Origin: a virus
Reading direction: 5' to 3' (one strand)
Length of the DNA stretch: 56,840 bases
IMG/VR virus record: IMGVR_UViG_3300037189_011039
Location: 1 to 56,840 of that record
Part shown: piece by piece, positions 48,260-54,846 of the stretch
How the letters are laid out: the number at the start of each line of letters is the position of its first letter
Numbering within the stretch: the stretch's first letter is position 1
Notes under the pieces: model-generated
Databases searched by the model: none
The model's input: only the letters and a program-made list of their open reading frames with translations
What the model was told of the DNA's origin: nothing
Translations under genes and position numbers: made by a program

Positions 48260-48364
48260 TTAGTTATCCTTTCTTACACAGTCACATGGACTTACGGTAA
48301 CGGTGTTGTTGGTGATGGTGATAGTGCCTTGGGTGTTGCACTGTGGGCAGGTGAAGGACTGCAT
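48260..48364 (-). CDS. 34-residue zinc-ribbon mini-protein
   Basis: CPQC (6-9) and CDC (27-29), Thr-rich between. A start that shares a base with the upstream stop (TAATG) and an exact AGGATAACTAATCATG junction downstream support it as real. Confidence 0.52.
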   Translation of the reverse strand: MQSFTCPQCNTQGTITITNNTVTVSPCDCVRKDN

Positions 48365-48762
48365 TAGCCCTCCAACCCTTCAGGCTTACGCTTGTTGTGG
48401 ATGTCCAATACATCTTGCTCGTCAGGGTCACCATCGTTCGTTAGTTTTTCGAACCAGCGGTTCTGGAGCGAGCCCCACTTGCTGGTGTCAAAGATGGCAA
48501 CTTCGCCGTCTCCCCATGAGCCGTCATCGGCTATCCATAGAGCATCCAACAGGAAGTAATCCTGCGAGCCCTTTAGGCGAGTGATGAGAGCCGTTACGCT
48601 TTGCAACTGCTCCTGAGCGGTTGGGTGGTGGAAGCCATCGTTGCTTGGTGACTGGCTTTCAAGGTATGGGGTGATGGCGTGCACGGTGTGCGTGTGTAGT
48701 GCTGATGTTAGAAGAGTTAGTTCTTCTGGGGTGAAGGTGAAGGTGGTTTTGATGTTTGACAT
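48364..48762 (-). CDS. Unknown protein with DDGSWGDGEV motif
   Basis: 132 residues. First gene behind a TTGACA/TAAAGT promoter, start after AGAAAGGAA. C-terminal half contains 'WIADDGSWGDGEVAIFD', matching 'WVTNDGSYGHGAVITFA' in the 49255 gene; the two seem to be paralogues. Two clustered His pairs (HTHTVH) at the N-terminal half. Function unknown. Confidence 0.55.
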   Translation of the reverse strand: MSNIKTTFTFTPEELTLLTSALHTHTVHAITPYLESQSPSNDGFHHPTAQEQLQSVTALITRLKGSQDYFLLDALWIADDGSWGDGEVAIFDTSKWGSLQNRWFEKLTNDGDPDEQDVLDIHNKRKPEGLEG

Positions 48763-48786
48763 GGTGTGTGTTCCTTTCTAGTAAAC

Positions 48787-48816
48787 ACTTTAGTGGTAAA
48801 TAAATAGTGATGTCAA
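48787..48816 (-). promoter_or_regulatory. Sigma-70-type promoter, minus strand
   Basis: On the minus strand: TTGACA (48816-48811), 18-base spacer, TAAAGT (48792-48787), then GTTTACTAGAAAGGAACACA and ATG at 48762. The same leader follows the promoter at 51289-51318. Drives the downstream half of the minus-strand arm. Confidence 0.85.
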
Positions 48817-48824
48817 GAACTTTT

Positions 48825-49058
48825 TTAGCGTGTCGCATTTGGCTCGGCTACGCCTGTGAGGCATACCAGAGTCTCATGCTGGCGGTTGAACTTTGGGGCT
48901 AGTTTGTATCCACCAGACTGCTCCAAAGCATGGATGGCTTCTTCAAGCCACTTCGTCTGAGTCAAACTATCCAAAGAGTCATAGGGCTCAAAGTCTGTGG
49001 CGTGATGGATACCTGCGTGCTCACGCAAGAACCGTAGGGCTGTGACTAATAAACTCAT
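48825..49058 (-). CDS. Unknown small helical protein
   Basis: 77 residues, 'LVTALRFLREHAGIHHATDFEPYDSL..QTKWLEEAIHALEQSGG'. No family. The gene end lies just upstream of a promoter. Confidence 0.52.
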   Translation of the reverse strand: MSLLVTALRFLREHAGIHHATDFEPYDSLDSLTQTKWLEEAIHALEQSGGYKLAPKFNRQHETLVCLTGVAEPNATR

Positions 49059-49252
49059 TCCACATCCTTGTTGTCATAGCCACACTCTTCGCAGGTGTAG
49101 TGCTCACCGTTGGCGATTGGTGCTGGAAACTGCACGGTGCAAAAGTCACAGCCATACTGGATGGGGTAGCAGTCTTTGCAACCATCTGCTCCGCATCCGT
49201 AACGGCTCTGCTTGGCTTGAAGGTCAGCGACCTGCTCGGTTGTAAGTGGCAT
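49055..49252 (-). CDS. Cys-rich zinc-ribbon protein
   Basis: 65 residues, eight Cys ('CGADGCKDCYPIQYGCDFC' and 'YTCEECG'). Probably two zinc ribbons. Exact AGGATAACTAATCATG-type junction follows its start region. Unknown role. Confidence 0.58.
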   Translation of the reverse strand: MPLTTEQVADLQAKQSRYGCGADGCKDCYPIQYGCDFCTVQFPAPIANGEHYTCEECGYDNKDVE

Positions 49253-49254
49253 GA

Positions 49255-49464
49255 TTAGTTATCCTCGCTGTCTTCCCACTCATCGGTTGACTCACCGTTG
49301 AGTATTGCCTGAAGGTAAGCAAACTTATCTTTGTCAAGTAGGTCTTCGTAGACCTCACGCTGATGGTCTGACAGGTCATCTGGGGCAAAGGTGATTACTG
49401 CACCGTGCCCATACGAGCCGTCATTGGTTACCCAGTCGGTGCGATACTTTAGTTCTACTGCCAT
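49255..49464 (-). CDS. Acidic protein with NDGSYGHG motif
   Basis: 69 residues, 'DWVTNDGSYGHGAVITFAPDDLSDHQREVYEDLL' then an acidic tail. Paralogue of the C-terminal half of the 48364 product. Ends SEDN in the repeated junction. Function unknown. Confidence 0.55.
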   Translation of the reverse strand: MAVELKYRTDWVTNDGSYGHGAVITFAPDDLSDHQREVYEDLLDKDKFAYLQAILNGESTDEWEDSEDN

Positions 49465-49466
49465 GA

Positions 49467-49586
49467 TTAGTTACCTTCTCCATCTTCTCCGTATGATGCT
49501 ACGGTCTCTTCGATTGCGTCAATAACGCTTGCCCAAGTGTGGTCATCCCAACTGTCTAGTCGGGTGATGGTGTATGTCTCTTCCAT
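49467..49586 (-). CDS. 39-residue acidic mini-protein
   Basis: Strongly acidic ('DSWDDHTWASVIDAIEETVASYGEDGEGN') with only one Arg. Start behind AGGATAACTAACCATG. Function unknown. Confidence 0.5.
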   Translation of the reverse strand: MEETYTITRLDSWDDHTWASVIDAIEETVASYGEDGEGN

Positions 49587-49588
49587 GG

Positions 49589-49882
49589 TTAGTTATCCTC
49601 TTCTTCATCGGCTTCATAGTTGCTATCTAGTGGGTCAGTCTCCCAGCCCTCGGCGCTCCACTTGTTCAACTCTCGGCGCATTGCGCTTACTGAGCCAGAC
49701 ATTGAAACATACAGGTCATACTCGGCGTGTGAATAGTTGTAGTAAGACTCACCTGTCGCTCCGTTTCCGTCTGCGCTATACATCCAGACACTAAACTTCA
49801 GGTCAAAGTTTACGCTTGCTCGCTCTCGCTCTTCGAGAGTCTTGATTAGTTCCAGCAGGGCTGGGTTTACATTGATAATCAT
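49589..49882 (-). CDS. Unknown acidic protein
   Basis: 97 residues; 'LLELIKTLEERERASVNFDLKF' helix then Tyr/Ser-rich 'YYNYSHAEYDLYVSMSGS' and an acidic tail EADEEEDN. No family. Confidence 0.52.
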   Translation of the reverse strand: MIINVNPALLELIKTLEERERASVNFDLKFSVWMYSADGNGATGESYYNYSHAEYDLYVSMSGSVSAMRRELNKWSAEGWETDPLDSNYEADEEEDN

Positions 49883-50004
49883 TAGTTATCCTCTTCTTCA
49901 TGAGTGAAGTATGCGTGTGAACAGGTCACGCACATACCCAACTCTTCTTTGTGAATGTCGGTGTCAATCGGTGTTCCGCAAACATCGCAAGGTGTGGTGC
50001 TCAT
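49882..50004 (-). CDS. 40-residue zinc-ribbon protein
   Basis: C6-x2-C9 and C25-x2-C28 form a compact zinc ribbon, tail EEEDN. Overlaps the next gene by one base and starts behind AGGATAAGTAAACATG. Confidence 0.58.
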   Translation of the reverse strand: MSTTPCDVCGTPIDTDIHKEELGMCVTCSHAYFTHEEEDN

Positions 50005-50006
50005 GT

Positions 50007-50267
50007 TTACTTATCCTTGCTGTCTAGAATGTCTAGTGCAAACTGCTTGAACGAAACAAAGTTCGATTCAATCTCGCTCACTAGGAACTCTGTCCATTGG
50101 TCTTCGAATGGTTGCCACACCATGATGTCTGGGTGCGATGGGTAGCCATCCTTATCGGCTTCTAGGCTCTCCAATACCTGCTCGTAGGTTAGGTCTCCCC
50201 AGCCCGCTAGAACGAAGCCGAGAGCCTTCTGCTGGCACTTGGCGATTACTTCTGGCGATAGTTCCAT
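50007..50267 (-). CDS. Unknown acidic helical protein
   Basis: 86 residues from ATG 50267 (GAAGGGG upstream); a GTG at 50276 overlaps the upstream gene. 'PEVIAKCQQKALGFVLAGWGDLTYEQVLESL' helices. Ends SKDK. Confidence 0.52.
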   Translation of the reverse strand: MELSPEVIAKCQQKALGFVLAGWGDLTYEQVLESLEADKDGYPSHPDIMVWQPFEDQWTEFLVSEIESNFVSFKQFALDILDSKDK

Positions 50268-50269
50268 GG

Positions 50270-50494
50270 CTACCACCCCTTCTTCTTTGGTAGATTCAGG
50301 TCAATCTCCATCTGGAGGAACGCCTGCTGGGCTTGGGTGTGTTGCTCCATAAGTTCGATTACCTTATTAGCCTGCTCATCGGTGGCAAACGCCATGAGGA
50401 AGCCTGACAGGACTGCATACGAGAGCGTAGGGTTGTGGTTGACTTGCTCAAGGGCATTGCGTGCCTCGATGAGTCTGGCGTAGTTGTTCTGCAT
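50270..50494 (-). CDS. Unknown helical protein
   Basis: 74 residues: 'RLIEARNALEQVNHNPTLSYAVLSGFLMAFATDEQANKVIELMEQHTQAQQAFLQMEI', an all-alpha protein. Exact AGGATAACTAATCATG before its start. Confidence 0.52.
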   Translation of the reverse strand: MQNNYARLIEARNALEQVNHNPTLSYAVLSGFLMAFATDEQANKVIELMEQHTQAQQAFLQMEIDLNLPKKKGW

Positions 50495-50496
50495 GA

Positions 50497-50643
50497 TTAG
50501 TTATCCTTTTCTACTTCGATTACTTCGACCCATGCACGCATGGTTCGCATGGTGGATGCCAAACGCTCGGCATCCTTCTTGCTGGTGAATACTGGGGCTG
50601 GCTTATCTGAATACCAGTCCCACTTGCTGATGGTGTATAGCAT
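50497..50643 (-). CDS. Small unknown protein
   Basis: 48 residues, N-terminal 'LYTISKWDWYSDKPAPVFTSKKDAERLASTM' suggests a small beta-alpha fold. Start behind AGGATAAATAGTCATG; ends EKDN. Confidence 0.5.
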   Translation of the reverse strand: MLYTISKWDWYSDKPAPVFTSKKDAERLASTMRTMRAWVEVIEVEKDN

Positions 50644-50645
50644 GA

Positions 50646-51266
50646 CTATTTATCCTTTTCTACTTCGATGTATCCGTTATCTAGGGCGATGGCTTTGACT
50701 TCGGTTTCGGTCAGGTCGATGATGAGGTTGCCCCCAACGCTGTCTGTGATGTCCCATGTCTCCATGGTGCGCCCATCTGGGGCTGTCCAGACCGTCTTGG
50801 TCTGGTTGTGGATGATGTAAACATTCCCGTTGACCCACGCCTCTGCCTCTTCGGCAACGCTGGCTAGGGCTGGCTGGTCGTTGCCAACTTCCTTCAGGTA
50901 ATCAGATGTCTCTTTGTCTGCGTATACAACGACTTGAAAACGCTCTCCCTGACTGCTCCCTACTAGGTAGGTGACTTTGGCTACCAGTCCAGCGAGACTG
51001 AAATACAGTTCGACTGCACGCTTGCGTAATGACTGATAGTTCTGTTCGTGATTGTAGTAGTGGAACGCATCGACCAGTCGGTGGATGTTGGCTCGGTGTT
51101 CATCTTCGTTGCCGAAGCGGTTATACTCACGGGTGTTCTCTAGTGACTGAATAGCCCAGCCTTCACCTATTAGTTCGGAAAACCCGTAGTGGTGTTCGTC
51201 ATAACTGACCAACAGGCGCTGGTCTTCGCTGATGCTGTAGTTCTCTACTTCTAAAAAGTATGTCAT
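50646..51266 (-). CDS. Unknown 206-residue protein, first gene of a promoter unit
   Basis: ATG 51266 follows AGAAGGGAAC; an upstream ATG at 51299 would lie between -10 and -35 of the promoter and is rejected. Contains 'YLVGSSQGERFQVVVYAD' and a Glu/Asp-rich rest. It is among the larger unknowns of the arm and, like the 48364 product, is first behind the shared promoter/leader. No family recognised. Confidence 0.55.
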   Translation of the reverse strand: MTYFLEVENYSISEDQRLLVSYDEHHYGFSELIGEGWAIQSLENTREYNRFGNEDEHRANIHRLVDAFHYYNHEQNYQSLRKRAVELYFSLAGLVAKVTYLVGSSQGERFQVVVYADKETSDYLKEVGNDQPALASVAEEAEAWVNGNVYIIHNQTKTVWTAPDGRTMETWDITDSVGGNLIIDLTETEVKAIALDNGYIEVEKDK

Positions 51267-51288
51267 GCTGTGTTCCCTTCTAGTAAAC

Positions 51289-51318
51289 ATTCTAGTCATG
51301 GTTTGCCACGCTAGTCAA
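51289..51318 (-). promoter_or_regulatory. Sigma-70-type promoter, minus strand (second copy)
   Basis: On the minus strand: TTGACT (51318-51313), 18-base spacer, TAGAAT (51294-51289), then GTTTACTAGAAGGGAACACA and ATG at 51266. Same spacer and leader as 48787-48816, differing at one leader base. Confidence 0.82.
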
Positions 51319-51349
51319 TAGTTTGTTTCGGTGTGTCGGTGGGTGGTTC

Positions 51350-51369
51350 AAGGAGGGCTTGCCCTCCTT
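51350..51369 (-). terminator. GC-rich hairpin (copy 1), probable terminator
   Basis: AAGGAGGGC-TT-GCCCTCCTT, 9 bp stem, placed between the 51380 gene end and the 51289 promoter. On the minus strand it is followed by GAACCACCCACC. No T-run; actinobacterial terminators often lack one. Confidence 0.6.
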
Positions 51370-51379
51370 CATGTGATGC

Positions 51380-51553
51380 TTAGTTATTCTTCTTTGCTTT
51401 GGTTGGTAGGTTCAGGAGCAGGAGCGCTACAAAGAACGCTCCTGCCATGGTGAATGACTTGCTGGGGTCGTTGCCGTTGCTGATAGCACCGAAGCCAGAG
51501 GTGATGCCTAATAGGCTGAATAGGCTTGAGCCAGCCTTGAGCACTTGCTTCAT
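51380..51553 (-). CDS. Two-span small membrane protein
   Basis: 57 residues; hydrophobic stretches at about 10-25 and 37-49 ('AGAFFVALLLLNLP'), basic end KAKKNN. Last gene before a hairpin and promoter. Holin-like size but no further support. Confidence 0.58.
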   Translation of the reverse strand: MKQVLKAGSSLFSLLGITSGFGAISNGNDPSKSFTMAGAFFVALLLLNLPTKAKKNN

Positions 51554-51555
51554 GG

Positions 51556-51765
51556 CTACCGAGCCCGTAGTTCTGCTAGACGGCGTTCACGCAGGGCTTT
51601 GCTGATTCCAGACTCCCACACAACCTCCTTGGTGCTGATGCCCTGCCCAGACTCCTCGCATCGGTCAAAGTGAGCGTGCAGGTGGGTGAGGTGCGATACC
51701 AGTTCATCGGTGGTCTGACTGGTGAGCCAGTCTTGGAAGGTGGCGTGCTTGGTGGTGTCCCACAT
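51556..51765 (-). CDS. Small unknown protein
   Basis: 69 residues: 'TFQDWLTSQTTDELVSHLTHLHAHFDRCEESG' then 'VVWESGISKALRERRLAELRAR', which could be a helix-turn-helix-like pair but not assignable. AGGATAACTAACCATG at its start. Confidence 0.5.
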   Translation of the reverse strand: MWDTTKHATFQDWLTSQTTDELVSHLTHLHAHFDRCEESGQGISTKEVVWESGISKALRERRLAELRAR

Positions 51766-51767
51766 GG

Positions 51768-52019
51768 TTAGTTATCCTGTTCTGCATGGGTGAAGCGTGG
51801 GTCGAGTAGGTGGGGAGCGAAGCAACTTAGGATGGTTGCTATCTCGCTGATACGGGTGAAGCGTGGGTCGCTGTCTGGGTAGTCACTTGAGCCGTTCAAG
51901 CCTTCGGCTTCTATGGCATCCATGAGCGCCGAACACTCTTTGGCTAGTTTGTCATAGTTGCTGAGGTCATCGAGCGAGAGGGTTTCAGGCTCGAAGGTAA
52001 AGGTCTCTCGGTTGGTCAT
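51768..52019 (-). CDS. Acidic unknown protein
   Basis: 83 residues, acidic, 'LSLDDLSNYDKLAKECSALMDAIEAEGLNGSSDYPDSDPRF'. Ends EQDN. No family. Confidence 0.52.
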   Translation of the reverse strand: MTNRETFTFEPETLSLDDLSNYDKLAKECSALMDAIEAEGLNGSSDYPDSDPRFTRISEIATILSCFAPHLLDPRFTHAEQDN

Positions 52020-52037
52020 GGTTACTTATCCTGTTCT

Positions 52038-52280
52038 TTATCGGTTGCCAAAGGCAAAGGTGATGAGTAGTTCGGCGGTGTCGGTCTTGATGCCCGACTG
52101 AGATGCAAACTGCTGGACTACGATGTCGAAGTCCTTCAGAGCCTTCAGGTAGTTCTGCCTGTTGACGATGAGGCTCAGGGCTTCATCGAGGCTGGCTATC
52201 CCATCGTTCAACAACGGGATGAAGGTCGCTGGCAGGGACTGGAGCAGGGCGCTCAGGTTCTGGTCGGTGATGGCAGTCAT
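52038..52280 (-). CDS. Unknown helical protein
   Basis: 80 residues, 'LSALLQSLPATFIPLLNDGIASLDEALSLIVNRQNYLKALKDFDIVVQQFA', mostly helix. Ends 18 bases before the next gene. No family. Confidence 0.52.
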   Translation of the reverse strand: MTAITDQNLSALLQSLPATFIPLLNDGIASLDEALSLIVNRQNYLKALKDFDIVVQQFASQSGIKTDTAELLITFAFGNR

Positions 52281-52291
52281 GTCTGTTTGTC

Positions 52292-52444
52292 CTAACTGAC
52301 TGCCGTTGCTGGGGTGCGTGGCTCGAAGTAAATCTTGGTGTCGAAGTCACACACGGTGCAGGTCTCGTAAGTCTGCAACTTATCGATGGCTTGCACCATG
52401 TAGTTGGTTGCGCCATGGCGCTGGCAGTATGGGCAGAGGTTCAT
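52292..52444 (-). CDS. Zinc-ribbon protein
   Basis: 50 residues: CPYC (4-7) and CTVC (29-32) form a four-Cys ribbon. Start behind AGGATAAACAGACATG. Unknown function. Confidence 0.6.
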   Translation of the reverse strand: MNLCPYCQRHGATNYMVQAIDKLQTYETCTVCDFDTKIYFEPRTPATAVS

Positions 52445-52460
52445 GTCTGTTTATCCTGTT

Positions 52461-52694
52461 CTACTTGAGGCGGTTGACTTTGGTGATGATGGCTTCGAGC
52501 CATTCGGCGGTGATGCCGTGGGTGGCGTATGTGCCTGTGCCAGTCTCGGCTCGATGCTTGGCGGTGTAGTGTGCGTCTCGCAGGTTGCGGACTGCTATCT
52601 CAAGGGCTCGCAGTTCGTTGGCGCTGAACGGTGCGTCTGGGTCAACGGTCTCTCCGATTACTGAAAACTTGATGGTCTTGGCGTAGGTTGCCAT
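52461..52694 (-). CDS. Unknown small protein
   Basis: 77 residues, 'SANELRALEIAVRNLRDAHYTAKHRAETGTGTYATHGITAEWLEAII' suggests helix-loop-helix. Behind AGGATAAATAACCATG. Confidence 0.52.
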   Translation of the reverse strand: MATYAKTIKFSVIGETVDPDAPFSANELRALEIAVRNLRDAHYTAKHRAETGTGTYATHGITAEWLEAIITKVNRLK

Positions 52695-52761
52695 GGTTAT
52701 TTATCCTGTCTTTGTTGGGGTGTGTTTGGTGTGGCACGCTTGCCACGCTTGGGTGGGGTCA

Positions 52762-52783
52762 CAGGGGAGGTTTCCCTCCCCTG
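52762..52783 (-). terminator. GC-rich hairpin (copy 2), probable terminator
   Basis: CAGGGGAGG-TTTC-CCTCCCCTG, 9 bp, just after the DUF932 gene stop (minus strand). Followed on that strand by TGACCCCACCC. Confidence 0.6.
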
Positions 52784-52793
52784 CTCTCTCCCT

Positions 52794-53780
52794 TTAGGCG
52801 AAGGCTACCTGCTTGACGATTGATAGCAGGTCGTTCTTCTTGTTGTTGATGAGAGGGTTGAAGCCAGAGGCATCTGCTAGGAGGGACTCTCCATCGTTGC
52901 CACGGGCTGTGCGATACCAGTCCAACTGCTCTTCTAGGGCGTTGAACGCTCCCCATGCGTTGCCGTTTGCTGGGTCACGCTGGTAGAGGAAGTTCACTAG
53001 GTCTACCTTGGTGTCGTATTTGGCGAACGAGCCCTTCACATCTTCTTCGGGCTTGTTGTAGGCGAGTTCCACGATGGTTTCGAACTGGCGCTGGGTGATG
53101 CTGGTTTCGATGAGGCGCTGGGCTTCGAGGGTGAATGCATCGAGGTAGCGGTCTGCGATGCCGAGGGCTTCACGGGCTGTCTGCAAGCGACCCTGTAGGG
53201 TCTGGGTGTGTCGCACCTTGAAGGTCTGCTTGGCGTTGGCTAGGGCGATGCTGAGGGTGTTCTGGCACACCACACGGACTGGGGTTATGGCGATGTTGAT
53301 ACTGGATGAGCCATCGTGTGAGGAACTGACCAGCAGATAGTTGTTTATCCTGTCAGACAGCCCGTTGGGGTCGAGCACGGTCTCACGGTCTAGGGCTAGT
53401 GACCCGAAGACCTTCGTGCCGTGTGCGATTGACCCTGCGGTCTCCCAGCGCCCTCCGTCTAGGAGGAAGTCTCCGAAGTCGAACAGTTCTTCGTTCTGGA
53501 GGACTTTGTAGCGTGCTCCGACCACGCCTAGAACATCGTTCTGGTCTGGGTCGACTGGGTTGGTTCTGACGGTGCTGAAATACTGCTTGTGGCTCTGGTA
53601 GCCCTCTGGGAAGGTGACTTCTTCGAGGCGCACATTCCAGTTGCTCAGGAGGCTGGCATCCAGCATCTGCTGGGTGTTCAACTCGCCTTCGAAGACTGTG
53701 CCGAGTCCGTGCCATGCTGGCTCGGTGCGGGATGCAAAGGTGCTCTGACCGTTTGCGAAGGTTTCGATGTTTGCGACCAT
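52794..53780 (-). CDS. DUF932 (phage/plasmid-like TIGR03299 type) protein
   Basis: 328 residues. The N-terminal 'AWHGLGTVFEGELNTQQMLDASLLSNWNV', 'YKVLQNEELFDFGDFLLDGGRWETAG' and 'TPVRVVCQNTLSIALANA' are the defining blocks of DUF932. These proteins are widespread on plasmids and phages; function is not established. Marked GC-rich codon use compared with the left half of the window. AGGATAAAGAACCATG at the start. Confidence 0.9.
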   Translation of the reverse strand: MVANIETFANGQSTFASRTEPAWHGLGTVFEGELNTQQMLDASLLSNWNVRLEEVTFPEGYQSHKQYFSTVRTNPVDPDQNDVLGVVGARYKVLQNEELFDFGDFLLDGGRWETAGSIAHGTKVFGSLALDRETVLDPNGLSDRINNYLLVSSSHDGSSSINIAITPVRVVCQNTLSIALANAKQTFKVRHTQTLQGRLQTAREALGIADRYLDAFTLEAQRLIETSITQRQFETIVELAYNKPEEDVKGSFAKYDTKVDLVNFLYQRDPANGNAWGAFNALEEQLDWYRTARGNDGESLLADASGFNPLINNKKNDLLSIVKQVAFA

Positions 53781-53814
53781 GGTTCTTTATCCTTTTTTTG
53801 ATTGGGTGGGGTTT

Positions 53815-53838
53815 AGGGGAGGGCGGTTGCCCTCCCCT
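53815..53838 (-). terminator. GC-rich hairpin (copy 3), probable terminator
   Basis: AGGGGAGGGC-GGTT-GCCCTCCCCT, 10 bp, between the 53854 gene and DUF932. On the minus strand AAACCCCACCCA follows. Confidence 0.65.
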
Positions 53839-53853
53839 GTTTGTTGGGTGGGG

Positions 53854-54351
53854 TTACTTCTTGGTGATGGTGTAGTAGATGCGAGTCTCTGGGGCTTTGG
53901 TGTTGTCCCAGAAGTTGCGGACTTCTTCGGTGTGGGTTTGGAGGGTGAGGGTGTCGCTGTTGATGAGCGAGGCGAGGGTTTGGTTGTAGCGCTGGGTATA
54001 GCGCTCCTGCGCCTCTGCGGTCATGCGGTCATTGCTCCAGTTGTTCACGGTGATGCGGTATGAGCCGTCTGCTTCTGGCTCGTGTCCTAAGTTCACATCT
54101 CGCTTGGAGTAGTAGGAGTCGCTCTGTGTGGTGACGCTGATGCCGTGGCGTTTCAGGGTGGCGATGAGGCTGATGCGCTTGCCGTTCTCGGCTCGCCTCT
54201 TGGCTTGGCGTTCTTCCTGCTTGCGCTCGTATTCTCTGCGCCATGCTTGGTTTTCACGGTCAAGGATGGCTTGGTCGATGAGGCGTTGCACCTGTGGGAT
54301 GGTGTAGCCCTTGAGGTCTAGTTCGGTGGTGGTTTCGATGGTGGTGGTCAT
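53854..54351 (-). CDS. Unknown charged protein
   Basis: 165 residues. Central Arg/Glu-rich helix ('RREYERKQEERQAKRRAENGKRISLIATLKRHGISV') then 'YRITVNNWSNDRMTAEAQERY'. It is likely to contain a coiled coil followed by a small beta domain. No family; ATG behind AGGACAAACAGTCATG. Confidence 0.55.
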   Translation of the reverse strand: MTTTIETTTELDLKGYTIPQVQRLIDQAILDRENQAWRREYERKQEERQAKRRAENGKRISLIATLKRHGISVTTQSDSYYSKRDVNLGHEPEADGSYRITVNNWSNDRMTAEAQERYTQRYNQTLASLINSDTLTLQTHTEEVRNFWDNTKAPETRIYYTITKK

Positions 54352-54393
54352 GACTGTTTGTCCTGTTCTTGATTGTTGGCTTTGGGTGGGTTT

Positions 54394-54411
54394 GGGAGGG
54401 CTTGCCCTCCC
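54394..54411 (-). terminator. GC-rich hairpin (copy 4), probable terminator
   Basis: GGGAGGGC-TT-GCCCTCCC, 8 bp, following the 54426 gene stop on the minus strand and itself followed by AAACCCACCCA. Confidence 0.6.
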
Positions 54412-54425
54412 GTGTTAGGTGTTGA

Positions 54426-54587
54426 TTAGTCTTCGTCTTCTTCGAAGCATGGGGAGCAGTAATACGAGATTCTGCCGTAGTTGATGCGGTTGGCTTTGCC
54501 TGAGATGTAGTTGCCACATCCAGAGCAGATTTTGATGTGCTCGGTGTCGGTGCATTCGTAGTCGCACTCTTGGGCGCATGTTGCCAT
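54426..54587 (-). CDS. Cys-rich zinc-binding protein
   Basis: 53 residues: C4, C8, C12, C21-x2-C24, C44-x2-C47, giving a zinc ribbon plus further Cys. Ends EEDED. Start behind AGGACAAGCAAACATG. Confidence 0.58.
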   Translation of the reverse strand: MATCAQECDYECTDTEHIKICSGCGNYISGKANRINYGRISYYCSPCFEEDED

Positions 54588-54629
54588 GTTTGCTTGTCCT
54601 AACTGTGATGGGTGGATGATGCGTGCCAG

Positions 54630-54648
54630 CCGAGGACTTGCACCTCGG
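54630..54648 (-). other. Hairpin downstream of the 54673 gene
   Basis: On the minus strand CCGAGG-TGCAAGT-CCTCGG, 6 bp with a 7-base loop, nested inside outer GCCAG/CTGGC arms. It looks like a tRNA T-arm but the T-loop has TGC instead of TTC. An alternative pairing GCACC/GGTGC exists. Fills the 85-base gap 54588-54672, which holds no gene. Confidence 0.4.
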
Positions 54649-54672
54649 TGTCTGCTGGTCTGGCTTTGGTGC

Positions 54673-54846
54673 TTAGTCAGCGAGTTGCCAGAGGCTCTTC
54701 GCTGAGTATTGGACTGCCCATGCTCTCCCTTCGAACTTGACGAACCATTTGTTTCGAAGTTTGAACACGGCGGTCACTTTGCGAACTGAGCCCCATGAGA
54801 CCACACGGTCTCCGACTGCTAGATGCTGGATAGTCTTGGCAGTCAT
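54673..54846 (-). CDS. Small basic SH3-like protein
   Basis: 57 residues from ATG 54846, coupled by TAATG. 'HLAVGDRVVSWGSVRKVTAVFKLRNKWFVKFEGRAWAVQY' is a beta-barrel-like (KOW/SH3) pattern. Basic. An earlier in-frame start at 55044 overlaps the whole upstream gene and is rejected. Confidence 0.55.
   Translation of the reverse strand: MTAKTIQHLAVGDRVVSWGSVRKVTAVFKLRNKWFVKFEGRAWAVQYSAKSLWQLAD

Larger units (their letters stand above)
45336..53793 (-). repeat. Repeated stop/Shine-Dalgarno/start junction
   Basis: On the minus strand the sequence AGGATAACTAATCATG or a close variant joins consecutive genes. Near-exact copies end at start codons 48257, 49252 and 50494 (TAATCATG), 49586 and 51765 (TAACCATG), 49464, 47698, 47519. 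Shorter forms with TAATG lie at 47337, 48027 and 49882. Variants (TAAGTAA, TAAATAA, TAAACAG) lie at 50004, 50643, 52019, 52444, 52694, 53780 and 46294. The AGGA is the ribosome site, the TAA the upstream stop. This explains why so many proteins end in DN. Confidence 0.85.

Noticed and set aside
53383-53715. Arg-rich 110-residue minus-strand ORF inside DUF932
   Set aside because: Frame-shadow of the GC-rich DUF932 gene; Arg/Pro-rich composition is typical of such shadows. The same applies to ORFs at 52183-52416, 54029-54244 and 54260-54517.
54600-54672. Second tRNA 3' half on the minus strand
   Set aside because: The T-arm-like hairpin has TGC in the loop instead of TTC, and the sequence upstream is coding for the 54673 gene.
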